Shown here: positions 22,431-32,451 of the stretch, piece after piece
How the letters are laid out: every line of letters begins with the position of its first letter
Numbering within the stretch: position 1 is the stretch's first letter
DNA from: Fistulifera solaris
Lineage: Eukaryota > Bacillariophyta > Bacillariophyceae > Naviculales > Stauroneidaceae
Length of the DNA: 64,000 nt
Reading direction: 5' to 3'
Assembly: GCA_030295235.1 (NCBI GenBank)
Contig: AP026130.1
Coordinates: 372,001-436,000 of the forward strand
Notes under the pieces: generated by a model
Seen by the model: the letters and a program-made list of their open reading frames with translations, nothing else
Told to the model about the DNA's origin: nothing
Databases searched by the model: none
Position numbers and translations under genes: made by a program

Positions 22431-22705
22431 ACACAATCCTAAACATTTATTCCTAATTTTCCTAAAGTCCGAATGAATTTTCTCATTCGACTGAATTTCC
22501 ATCCCGACTCCGATCTGGCACTTTGCCGAGTGAGTTCTACGAATTGAAAGCCCTAGTGCTAGTGGAGGGCAAGTCGAGAACCCGTTTCCCAATGAGGGGG
22601 GAAATCGTCTTGGCATTCCTTCTCTTGGATTCCGAAGAAGCATACTAACCGACCGAACCAGAGAAAGACTCATGCGCGCTCTGATGAACTTACAAATCTC
22701 TGGGT
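22431..22705 (+). repeat. dispersed repeat, copy R1 (left end, direct)
   Basis: Starts ACACAATCCTAAACATTTAT and continues through CCTAAAGTCCGAAT, CTGGCACTTTGCCGAGT and CTAGTGCTAGTGGAGGG to CAAATCTCTGGGTGAG. The same order of words recurs at 22820-23010 and, inverted, at 25052-25350. On the minus strand it contains an open frame beginning MSLSLVRSVSMLLRNPREG, shared with the inverted copy. The copy is clearly diverged, so the family is not very young. Confidence 0.8.
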
Positions 22706-22819
22706 GAGTTTTTTTTTAAATCAACAAACACAAACTAAATATTTAATTCCTAATTTTCCTAAAATATATTTTGAAATTGCCGTATTTTATTGTAAAGAAG
22801 TGTATTTTTTAAAATCCCA

Positions 22820-23010
22820 ACACAATCCTACAATCCTAATTTCCTAAAGTCCGAATAAAAGTTTGACATTCAACCGAATTTTCAACTGTTTTTTACTCTT
22901 TTGTCACAAATATTCCTATTCCGATCTGGCACTTTGCCGAGTTAGTTCTTGGACTCGATGGCCTTGGTGCTAGTAGAGGGAGAGTCCGAGGCCCGTTTCG
23001 TAATCGAGAT
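22820..23010 (+). repeat. dispersed repeat, copy R2 (direct, shorter)
   Basis: Starts near ACACAATCCTACAATCC, shares CCTAAAGTCCGAAT, the AT-rich part with TTTGTCACAAATATTCC, CTGGCACTTTGCCGAGT and CTAGTAGAGGG, and fades out after GCCCGTTTCGTAAT. It lacks the end of the family that carries the conserved reading frame start. It resembles the inverted copy more closely than R1 in the AT-rich part. Confidence 0.7.
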
Positions 23011-25051
23011 CGCCGCTCAAATTGGTCAGAATTAAGAGTGGGGTTGTCAACATTGACTACCTACAGACCTTCATTATGAAATATTAGGAAAAAATATTTA
23101 GGATTGTGTGTTCGCATTTGCTTTGGATAGAAAAAGTGCTTTTTGCAGTAAGTCATGCTGGTTATCATAAGTGCCTCGAGAAGAAAATGAAGCCGTTAAA
23201 CTCACTCATAGCGACGAAAGCATTCATTGATTGGTTTTGGTTGTTGACAAATAAATGGTTTCGATACATCACCAGCGGCGGCGAACGTTACGTTAGTAGA
23301 TGTTGTCTTTTTAAAATTGAACAAAGGTATCGAAACGATGGTTAGCTGGGATGGTTGGCTTTTCCCAAAGTCGCGTGTTATGGTATTAGACCTTGGTTTC
23401 CTATAATAAATTTCAATAATAAAGCAGAAAAGCAGACTGAGTATGCTTTGCAAAATAAGAGTGAAAAAATTCCGACTATCCAGTCAAACGAAAGGCTAGA
23501 GAAATAACGAGACATGCTTGATCCAACAGCAGGAAGAACCTCGCCAAAGGTTGCCAGAACTTTTTTTAAGGTTTGATATGTAGTATTATTTAGTTTTTCA
23601 GTGCACCTCTCCCATACAATTTCTGAATCGCCGATTAAGTACGCCGGATGAATCCACCAGCTCTACAATCAATATATGTAACGAAGCCACCTTACTCAAA
23701 GATTCTACTGCACATGCTATACTTAGTTAATAATATGAGCGAAGCAAGCTAAAAAAATTAATTCTTTTCTAAATTATAACGTCGAATTTCTTTTGCGGCG
23801 AAGTGGTGTAGATTGCGCTCATCTCTCACATAGTCCAGCCGCTGCCTGGGTATCGGGGCTCTGTTAGAGTCTCCTAGCCCACGAAAGCCCGCAAGCCAAC
23901 CAACCATCCGCCCCTATTTTCTTGATTTTTCAGTTGGCAAGCATTTCTTTCGGACTACGCTCAAAGATTCTACTTGACGGTTGAGGCTTGGGATGTATTA
24001 ACGAGAATGAATACTGATGCATCAATGGATTTTGAAGCGGACATGAGACTTTCCGCATCTTGTCGCTGCACCGGAAACAGCACGACAAGCCCTCATGGTG
24101 ATTCGTAAACCAGTACCAGTGATTGATCAAAAAGCTTATAAAATTTATATAGGAACACGCTGAATCTATATGCTTTCAAAAAGGAACAGGTGTCGCAGAG
24201 AGTCGCAATAAAGTGTTCAACTAAATGAAGGGAAAGAAGCTTCTAGAATTGGAAAATGGTGAAACTAAGTGAGCCGACACAAAATGTACATTGTTCATAT
24301 ATAGCAACCTTTAAACAGATGCCGGAACGTACGGAAATTCTTGATGCATTTAAATATCAGCCGGCTTAAGGGAACAAAGATGCACACACAAGAAAAGAAA
24401 GCAAGATTGAAGGGTTGGATCGGTCATGTATTTTAAGTATGAATAATCCGAAAGACTTGTTGCAACAATGACGATCTTCGTCTTTGAAGCTTGGTTTTAT
24501 TTCTTAATTTCATCATTCAGCGGGTCGACATTATCAAAGTTTCCAAATTCGGTACTTTTAAAGCTATTTTTTTAATTACAATCCAACAAAATGATAAAGT
24601 TCAATAGCATATTGATTCGAAGAGTCCTCATCTACGTTTCACTTCATCGTCTTTTACATTCTTCACGTTCTGCCTTAGAAAGTAAAGGGTCACGGGATTC
24701 CATTATCGATTCCTTTCATGAATCGTTCTTACATTATTGAGACCTGCATCCCTCTCATTTTTCATCGTAGTCTTTAAAAAGCCATAATAACTTATTTTCA
24801 TCTTAATCATGTTATGCATTCCTTGTGAAGAGTCAAGTCACTCTGTTTTCAATTTATTAAAAATAGAACTACACCACATCATTTTTTGTTCTTGAAAGAT
24901 GTACCAGTGTGGAAGTCGGATGACACTACTTCGGAGTTATTGTAGGAGATACAGAGATCATTTTTGTTTCAATCGCGGTCTTGTAGTGTTCGTTTTTTCC
25001 CTCGTTTAGACTAAGCTCTTGTTTTGCGTTCACCGTTTTGCAGAAAATGCT
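23011..25051. other. interior of the repeat-bounded region, no gene seen
   Basis: About 2 kb, AT-rich, without a coding frame I can support. At 23083-23109 the text TTAGGAAAAAATATTTAGGA plus TTGTGT is the inverse of the first bases of R1, so R1-R2 form a smaller unit of about 680 bp with matching inverted ends (22431 and 23109). No transposase is visible. Confidence 0.5.
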
Positions 25052-25350
25052 CAGAGATTTGTGGGTTCATCAGAGCGCGCATGAGTCTTTCTCTGGTCCG
25101 GTCAGTTAGCATGCTTCTCCGGAATCCAAGAGAAGGAATGCCAAGACGATTCCCCCCTAATTGGGAAACGGGCTCTGGACTTGCCCTCTACTAGCACTAG
25201 GGCTCTCGAGTCTTAGAACTTACTCAGCAAAGTGCCAGGTCGGAATCGGAATATTTGTGACAAAAAGTGAAAAATACAGTGGAAAATTCCGTTGAATGTC
25301 AAAAATGCATTCGAACTTTAGGAAATTAGGAATAAATATTTAGGAATTGG
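25052..25350 (-). repeat. dispersed repeat, copy R3 (right end, inverted)
   Basis: The reverse complement of this stretch matches R1 over its whole length, from CCTAAATATTTATTCC to CAAATCTCTG, with substitutions and small indels. With R1 it bounds about 2.9 kb (22431-25350) as long inverted repeats. On the plus strand it reads MSLSLVRSVSMLLRNPREG like the minus strand of R1; a one-base gap next to a C6 tract then changes the frame. Confidence 0.8.
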
Positions 25351-25821
25351 TATAAACCTTGAAAATTGGGTCAGAACTCGAATTATTATCCGAAATTTCG
25401 GTCGAATGCGAAGTGGAGTCCTGAGTTTGGGAAAACATCGGGATTGGCTTTTTGGGAATTTGTTTGATCACATAGCTTTGCCTAGTCGAGTTTCGGGTTC
25501 AGCCGGCCATTCAGATCGCCGTTTTTAATTACAGTAGGTCACTGTAGAAGGTTCTGGCTTAAGAGGTTTTGCTGCGTAGCAGGGACAACCGCGCTTGGGT
25601 GTTTTAACCTTGCAATCGAAACATTGTCTCCGTGACACTGTCTGCATGCTGCATGTTGAAAGTATACCCTGAAAACAACTGCCATGCTTTCGGCCTAAGC
25701 AGCGCCAAACTGGCTACGGTTAGCCTAAAAACGCAGACTGCATCGTAGCTCTTAACGCGAAAAAGATTTCAAAAAACACGATATAGTAGATGCGATTATT
25801 CTAAAAAAAATAATACAGAGT
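25351..25821. other. gene desert, right part
   Basis: About 0.5 kb to the end of the Myb gene; nothing recognisable. Confidence 0.45.
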
Positions 25822-26735
25822 TCACTTTGCCTTCCGCGTCTTCAAAGTTACTGCATCAGGCAATTCCACCGCCTCGACAGTTTCGGCAGCCATCTTGGCG
25901 CGCAACTCATCTTCATTGCCGCTACTGGGTTCGACCTTCACTCGCTTGGCACGACGCTTCTCGCTGCGGGGGCGTCGTGTCTTTCCGCTCTTAGGTTCTG
26001 GCGCGTCGTCACTTCGACCCGTCATTTTCTGCCATTTCTTGAAACAGCTAAGACGACTTCGGTTGCCAAGCTTTTTGCTAATAGTGCTCCAGGGAATCTG
26101 AATACCTTGTCGGTCGACCATTTTGCCCAAGCTAACCATATCGGCATCTGGCTTCGCATTCAAAAACTCCCGAATATACTTTTGGAGCTCAACCGTCTCC
26201 TCGTCTTTCCAACGACCTTTCAAAAATTCCTCGGACATCTCACGGTACTTGTCCCGGCAGGAATCTGCGCTACGATTTAGCTTCGCCTGAATCGCGCTCC
26301 ATTCTTGCCCATGCGTTGGACCAAGTCTGATAGAAGAGTAGTTTCCTCCTCGGTCCAAGCGCCTCTTTTGAAGGGATGCAACTGTGGCGTTGTTTGATTA
26401 GCAACCATGGTGGCGAAGGTGAATCACACAGGGTTCAGTAAACTTACCTTTCGAATTCCGTGTCGATACACCGACTGGACGCTGCGTTCCGGCAAGCACT
26501 TCGAAATTTCCATCCAGGCACCTTTCAACTCGGCCTTGTGGTCGCATTCAGAGCAAAGGCGCGCAACAGTGACATCTCTTGTGCGACAGAACTCTTCAAT
26601 GGCATTGCGAATTTTCTCCGACTCTTCTTTAGAGAACTTGCCTGATTGTTTTATTGCTACAGGAGCACCGAAACCGTTCTTACCCCATTTGCTGGTTCCA
26701 TCTGCCGAATCGGCGTCGCGTTCCTTGTTGCTCAT
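25822..26735 (-). CDS. Myb/SANT DNA-binding protein (Reb1/TTF1/DMTF1-like), frame broken
   Basis: A nuclear DNA-binding protein with Myb-type repeats in the Reb1/TTF-I/DMTF1 arrangement. Exon 1 (26735-26448) holds FSKEESEKIRNAIEEFCR and ends SVYRHGIRK; a 66-bp intron (26382-26447) joins it to LHPFKRGAWTEEETTLLSDL. One base is missing in the C3 run 26308-26310; restoring it gives LVQRMGQEWSAIQAKLNRS, ADSCRDKYREM, an intact Myb repeat. A third repeat follows (GRWKDEETVELQKYIREF ... IPWSTISKKLGNRSRLSCFKKW), then a basic nuclear-localisation-like tail (RRPRSEKRRAKRVKVE). Reb1/TTF-I proteins act in RNA polymerase I termination and DMTF1 in transcription; which applies here is unknown. Confidence 0.75.
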
Positions 26736-27225
26736 GTTTGATGGCTTCTAACGAGTGAATGAAAGGAATTCGCAATCACCGGGTGCCGAAACCCGGAGAG
26801 TGAAAATTAGGATGTGAAATGCGACAGCAACACACGACACACGACATAATCAGATGAAGGCAGAAAGGGCTACGCAATTTCGCGTAGAAGATGTACTGGT
26901 TTTTGGATATTTCCGGGTGTCATCGACGTGAACGAAACGAATGGTCGATGAACAATACGTAGAAAATGTACCAGATGGAACCGTAGAAATGATTACGTAG
27001 CATCTCTACGGGCACAGTCTGTACATGGGCCCAATATTTTATGTACTGGTGGGACATCTTATTATTTTTGATCGTTTTGATGGTTTTGACGGTTGGAATT
27101 TTTGACGGTTGATTTTTTGATGACACTTGTATTTCGCTTGAGGAGCCAGTTTGTACCGGTACCTGGTGTATTGATCTCACATCTTTAGCAACAAGTCATA
27201 TCTTATACTTCAGAGAATTAGATTT
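26736..27225. other. divergent promoter region
   Basis: Spacer between the Myb gene and the signal peptide peptidase gene, which point apart. It holds GTACCGGTACCTGGTG near 27154, another example of the spacer palindromes. No gene seen. Confidence 0.5.
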
Positions 27226-28416
27226 ATGTCAAACGCCGTTACCTCAAACCCCTTACTTGTAGCGAGCTACACGTACATTGCGCTTGTGTGGGGAGTCTCA
27301 CAAATCGTCTACGTTCCGTTTGTGGCCCATCTGTTGAGCTTGGTAACGGCGATTCTATATGCCTCCTGCCATGCTTCACTGGGACTACTTTTGAAGGACG
27401 TAGACGAGGCAAATTCAAGTAGTGAACACAGCTCGAGCACAGATAAAGCGTCCGTCAGCTCTGAAACACTCAAGCAGTCAGATGCGTACCAATTTCCTCT
27501 TTTTGGAAGCTTGTCCTTGTTTTCTCTCTATCTGGCTTTCAAATTTCTGGATAAAGAGCTAGTAAATTTGGCGATCGGTGCATATTTCCTTTTTGTCGGA
27601 TGCTTCGCGTTGACTATGACAGTCGTCCCGCTTGTTGAGAAAGTGACTCCTGAATCTTTCCGTCGGCAGCATCAGCTGACGTTTGTGACAAAGCTCCCAG
27701 AATGGATAACGCAAGGAGCATCTGGAGAATACAATTTTGCAGGAATACTTGCATTCCTTGGATCTGCCGGGGTATGTTCACTTTACTTCATGCTAGGCAA
27801 GCCATGGTATTTGAACAATGTGTTGGGTATTTCCTTTTGCCTTCAGGGCGTCGAACGCTTCAGCTTAGGAAGCTATAAAATCGGTGCTATTCTTTTGATC
27901 GGACTCTTCTTTTACGATATCTTTTGGGTGTTTGGAACTGAAGTCATGGTTACTGTCGCAAAGAATCTCGATGGTCCTATTAAGCTTCTTTTTCCTCGAG
28001 GAAGTCTCCTCCCGAAAAATGGTGAGCTCGGTAGCGCTCCAGAGCTATCTCTGCTGGGGCTGGGAGACATTGTCATTCCTGGGTTCTTCTTGGCATTGCT
28101 ACTCCGTTTTGATGCGCATCGTGCCCAGGTAAAAATCCGTTCTCCGTCGGATGTCTATTTATCCTTTCCGAAACCTTACTTTGTATCAGCATTGATCGCT
28201 TACATTCTTGGACTGGCAACCACACTCTTCGTCATGTTCTACTTCAATGCAGCACAACCAGCATTGCTATATCTTGTCCCAGCCTGTCTTCTGAGCTCAT
28301 TGTTGTGTGCTCTTGTTCGTGGGGAAGTTAAACAGCTTTTCGATTATACCGAGGAGGAGGAGGAAGAAGAAGATGCTGCAAAGGACGGAGCTGCCGATGC
28401 GAAGAAGGACAACTAA
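27226..28416 (+). CDS. signal peptide peptidase (presenilin-type GxGD aspartyl protease)
   Basis: An intramembrane aspartyl protease of the signal peptide peptidase (SPP/HM13) family that cuts leftover signal peptides in the ER membrane. The catalytic aspartates lie in FFYDIFWVFGTEVMV (YD motif) and LLGLGDIVIPGFF (GxGD motif), and the conserved PAL motif is in AAQPALLYLVP. About nine hydrophobic segments are visible over 396 residues. Single exon; the start at ATG 27226 precedes the first membrane span. A short Ser-rich loop follows span 2, and the acidic C-terminus (DYTEEEEEEEDAAKDG) does not end in the KKXX signal of animal SPP but in KKDN. Complete and unbroken. Confidence 0.9.
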   Translation: MSNAVTSNPLLVASYTYIALVWGVSQIVYVPFVAHLLSLVTAILYASCHASLGLLLKDVDEANSSSEHSSSTDKASVSSETLKQSDAYQFPLFGSLSLFSLYLAFKFLDKELVNLAIGAYFLFVGCFALTMTVVPLVEKVTPESFRRQHQLTFVTKLPEWITQGASGEYNFAGILAFLGSAGVCSLYFMLGKPWYLNNVLGISFCLQGVERFSLGSYKIGAILLIGLFFYDIFWVFGTEVMVTVAKNLDGPIKLLFPRGSLLPKNGELGSAPELSLLGLGDIVIPGFFLALLLRFDAHRAQVKIRSPSDVYLSFPKPYFVSALIAYILGLATTLFVMFYFNAAQPALLYLVPACLLSSLLCALVRGEVKQLFDYTEEEEEEEDAAKDGAADAKKDN

Positions 28417-28469
28417 CACGGAGAACATAGTATCATTAATAAACTCAAATTATGCGTTCTTTAACGCGC

Positions 28470-28940
28470 TTAACTTTTCCTTCGCTTCTTTTTCGAGCTT
28501 TCTATTGACTTGATTTCCTCCGATAATCGCTTCGAAGCTTTTCGGCTCTCATTCTCGTGATGATGTGACGCATTGTCGATTTCGTGTTGATTTCCTTTCT
28601 CAGATTTGCTTTGTTGTCGTCTCGTCTCGGCTGTTTCCTTTTCTTGTTTCTGCGCTTGCTTCAAAAGGGACCGCATTTGATTCAATTGGGCGCGTAATTC
28701 ATCATCCGGCTTCTTTCCTCGTAACCGAGCGCCCATGAAGCAAAGTGTCCCTAGTGTCAAGGCAATAGCTGAATTGCATGCAGCACTTCTTTCTTCTTGG
28801 CGACGTCGCAAAAACGGTTCGAGTTTCGCTTTGATCTCATCTGTGGACTGACGTACAGCTGCCAAGGCCTCGATCGCTTTGTGGGTTGATTCCATTGTAT
28901 AATCTGTTGTACCAATGGGATCAATGCTGGTCGTTATCAT
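28470..28940 (-). CDS. C1D/Rrp47-like exosome cofactor (Sas10/Utp3/C1D family)
   Basis: A small protein of the Sas10/Utp3/C1D family. The core LEPFLRRRQEERSAACNSAI, ALTLGTLCFMGARLRG, followed by DELRAQLNQMRSLLKQAQKQE, matches the C1D/Rrp47 helical domain that binds Rrp6 and the nuclear exosome in rRNA and snoRNA processing. The tail is highly charged and ends SSKKKRRKS, fitting RNA binding and nuclear location. Two possible starts: ATG 28940, or ATG 28895 (MESTHKAIEAL), where the family similarity begins. It converges with the protease gene, 53 bases apart. Confidence 0.75.
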   Translation of the reverse strand: MITTSIDPIGTTDYTMESTHKAIEALAAVRQSTDEIKAKLEPFLRRRQEERSAACNSAIALTLGTLCFMGARLRGKKPDDELRAQLNQMRSLLKQAQKQEKETAETRRQQSKSEKGNQHEIDNASHHHENESRKASKRLSEEIKSIESSKKKRRKS

Positions 28941-29352
28941 GTAAAATTGCGTTACGATGATCGCATGAGCCTATTTTACATCACAGAGTGGACAATGGCG
29001 CGTTTTGTTCTTCAGTTTTCGTGGTTGCAAAAGGTCGGCCTTTTTTTTTATTACGGAGTACTTCGTACAGTATAATTTTGCGTTTTACTTCTGCAAAATT
29101 AGGGTTTTTAGTTAGGGGACTGAGTTTGTGAGCACAACCGTACTGTACGTAGTAACCTTAGTAATCTTATTTTTAGCCTTTAACCTTAGCGGCGAAACGC
29201 TTCTCACCCACGACCCATGCCGCGAGGTGCGACGCAAGGATAACAATGAATAGTGAATGCACACAATAACGCGATACCTGGTACCAGGTATAAATAAATC
29301 TGATAGATAAGCAACATTCGCATTGTCATAGCCATTTCTCTTATTTCTGAAA
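28941..29352. other. divergent promoter region
   Basis: Spacer between two genes pointing apart, with CGGAGTACTTCGTACAG near 29056, TACTGTACGTAGTAA near 29140 and an overlapping TACCTGGTACCAGGTA at 29275-29290. Confidence 0.5.
29275..29290. promoter_or_regulatory. perfect 16-bp palindrome of overlapping TACCTGGTA and TACCAGGTA
   Basis: TACCTGGTACCAGGTA is its own reverse complement. It lies 63 bases before the ATG at 29353. The same 9-mer (either version) occurs in five other places of the window (65, 2362, 11530, 36014 and 36278), all in gene-free spacers, so a binding site or a mobile or structural word is possible. Confidence 0.35.
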
Positions 29353-32300
29353 ATGTCATCCAACAATAAGCAGCGTCTGCTGAGGCACGATCGGGCGTTA
29401 GAAGCAGTGCTTCATAAACGAGTGGGAAAGAACACCGAGCAAGCTCGTCGGGCGGCTGAAATGGCTGCTGAACAAATTTGGAAAACACTACAAAATCGAT
29501 CGCAAAACACTCTCGCAAGTTCACCTTTCGCCGGGATTTCCCCGTCTTTGGATCAGTGCTCAATCGATAGCTTCCAAGAGAGTAACGCAAGTTCCTCTGA
29601 GCGAGCCATACGAAGAGGTTGGCGAAGAGGAGCAAGGGAGACCAATGAGGCGGATAGTGTTTTACGTGACGTGCTTGGCGCGGAACTGCCATCCGTGGAC
29701 GAGACCACAGCTACTTTACTGACTGGAGATATTCTTGCCGAGAGAAAAGTGTTGAAGGGAGGGAAAAGAAATAAGCGAGGACTGTTTCAAAGAGCGTCGA
29801 GATCATCGGGATCTACTATTTTTCGAAATCGGAAGCACGAGAGCGATGCTGGTCACGCTTGGATGTGCGGAGTGTGTGGACAAGCATTTGCGACACACGA
29901 GGCGGCGGATCAGCACGAATCCAAGCACGTTCAGAATGTGGTGGAGAGTCTTGGTTGGGGTCCAACTCGTAGTACACTCAGAGAAGTTTCCTTTCTTGAT
30001 ACGAGTGACAGTACACATCATCAGCGGCGAATGCAATCGAATATTCAGTCTTCTATCTCTGCTTTAGAACAATGGGGGAAGGAAGATGAAGTTTTGGAGC
30101 AGCAAAAAGATCGCGTAGGAGATGAAGGTCTTCCCTCAGATGAAATCTCAATACTAGCATCCATTTTGAAAAGGACTTAGAGTATGATGCCTCATCCTCG
30201 ATCGACAATGCTCTTGTCCCAAAACGACGAACACGCACATTCTCAGACAATATTCGCTTCAAAACAAATGCTGATCGGCTGTTGGTGGACACACAGTCTA
30301 GTTTGAACACGGATCAAAGCAACGTTTTATTGCTATCGAAAAGCGTCCTTAACTCTGCACTTCTTGCGGATGAGGCCTTAATTTCCGTTTGTCGTCAAGC
30401 TGAAAAGAGCATACTCAGTGCGAGCGAAATACTTGCAGAGCGCGAGCTTGATTACTTGAGTCAAGATAAAGCATATTATGATAAGTTAGCCGCAATCGCG
30501 GCCGCTCGTCAAGCGCGACCAACCGACAAGTACAGGTCAGATGGGGACGGAGTAATCGGGAAAGTCCAAAACAAGCTTCTTGATGCTTATCAAATTATGA
30601 AAGAAACGGACCAAGGCGGTGCGAAAACAGGATTAACTTCAACGGATCAATATGACAAGAGGTGGAGGCAACCTGATGGAAACGAGGCTGACGACATCAT
30701 CCGCCATTCCAACCAGACCATGTAATGCGTGAACGTCATGGTTAGAAACAGTATTGTTGTAGTGAAAAGAGAATTAGAGCGACTTGCCGACAAACGCTGG
30801 GAGAAATCAGAGAATAATCAACTGGATCGGTTCGAGCGCTTCCGTGTGTTTGCCCACTTGAACATTGTGAAACTAGCAGGCATTGCTTTGGCGAGTGATT
30901 TTACGGTAAGGTGATGTTTCTATGCTCCTGGCTCTGTTGCCCCTGCTCACAATATTTTCACTGTCACAGCCACGAAGAATCGCCGTTCAACTATCGAATG
31001 ACCTCTACAGATTACTTACACCGAGACTCCAGCGACGGGGAGTAAATATCGAGACTGAAATAGAATATCGCGTCGGACCCTACTTTGTTCTTGCAGTAAA
31101 TGTGACATCGATCGATTGGATCAGATTAATCAAGGCAACGCACAAGGACGTAGAACTTCGACAGGCTCGATGGAGAAAAGAGAGAAAAAGAACACAACGA
31201 CGAAAGCGAAGCCTTTGGTCAAGAGCGTCTGCTTACACGTCTTAAAAACTACGGCTCGGGTATCCGGGACAAGTCTCTAAATGATTGGATCGAGCAAAGT
31301 TTTTACTTGTTCTACTTCCTGCATTGGAGTATCTACTTACCATTGTGCTACATCGTGTATTACGGCATTTTGGGACGAAGCATTCGAAATTTCATCATTT
31401 CCAGTGTGACAGATGAAATTTTCTTTTATGCTGAAAAAAGAGGTATGGAGATGGAAATTCGTATTCGTGAAGCAACGAAACAGACTGCCTTTATGCTCTC
31501 TGCTTTGCGTGAGATTCGAGCGGATGGCCGCGCTTTAGCAAAGCGACGGCAGGAGAGTGAAAAGCAAGAGAAGGGCAAACTTTTGGGTCCTTTGTTAGGT
31601 CCGGCGATAAAGAGTGATTCTGAACCCGCCATCAAACCCGACGGATTTGTTGTCCCTGACAATTTGGAGTTTATTGGCTTGGAACTCGACCTTCCTGTGG
31701 GTTTCAAGCGGCTGCGTTGGGCCTTGCTAAGTAACCAGTCTACCTTTGTTCTCGAGGCATTGTACAAGGAAGAGGCGAAATACGAGAATATATCAGTAGG
31801 AAGGTGGGATAAACATGCCGAGCACATCGGATTGCCGGTACTGCCAGACTCGGTCAAAGAAGAAGATTTTATTGGTGCTACGAAAGAAGGTAGTTATCTA
31901 ATGCCCAAATCCGCGTTCGTGGCTGCTAACACGTAAGTGCAAATCGAGAATTGCGGACCATCTCGCTGTATTCACCATCGAAATCTAACTAATCTTCGCT
32001 CTGTCCATTGCAATTTGCTACTTGCAGATGCTACGAGACACATTTCATTGTGGCATATAATGACTACTGCTTCTGTCTCAAAAAAAGAGGTAAGCATACT
32101 CAAACTAAATTGACCTTTTCTCATTACCTTTGACTTAATCACGCAAATTGCAGCCCGTAACCCTGAGGCTCCGTTTGGAAAGTCATTCGTCGCATGGACA
32201 CAGTATCTAGTTGTAAATTTAGGAAACAATTCTTGTCGCTTGGTATGCAGCGTCGAAGCTGAATTTCCAAATGGCGAACCCATGGTGGCTAGACAAATCA

Positions 32301-32383
32301 GATCAGGAATGCGAGCAGGCACCGGAGATCTTTTCGTTTTAACAGGAGAAACTATTTCGAAGTACGCTGCTGAGTATCCTTAA
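29353..32383 (+). CDS. C2H2 zinc finger + transmembrane + VASt-like domain protein, several frame breaks
   Basis: A large protein read across several exons. N-terminal part: charged helix, then a C2H2 finger WMCGVCGQAFATHEAADQHE with SKH following. A central helical region has SRELDYLSQ-like segments and VKRELERLADKRW. A membrane segment (YLFYFLHWSIYLPLCYIVYY) follows. C-terminal part: LMPKSAFVAANTCYETHFIV ... PFGKSFVAWTQYLVVN ... CRLVCSVEAEFP, which looks like a VASt (StAR-related lipid-binding) domain. Introns 30906-30969, 31933-32027 and 32090-32153 are canonical and in phase. Breaks: missing T at 30164-30167 (restores LASIFEKDLEYDAS), a disturbed stretch at about 30705-30745 with a stop at 30723, and an extra A at 31185-31189 (restores NDESEAFGQERLL). 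The VASt assignment is moderate; the finger is clear. Confidence 0.65.
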
Positions 32384-32451
32384 AACCACGTCCTTCACCT
32401 AGCTAATTGATCAAACTAATTACCTTATGAGTATGGACTACTAAGCAGCAT

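Noticed and set aside
22425-25200. LTR retrotransposon as explanation of the repeats
   Set aside because: The main copies are inverted relative to each other, and no gag, integrase or reverse transcriptase fragment is seen between them.
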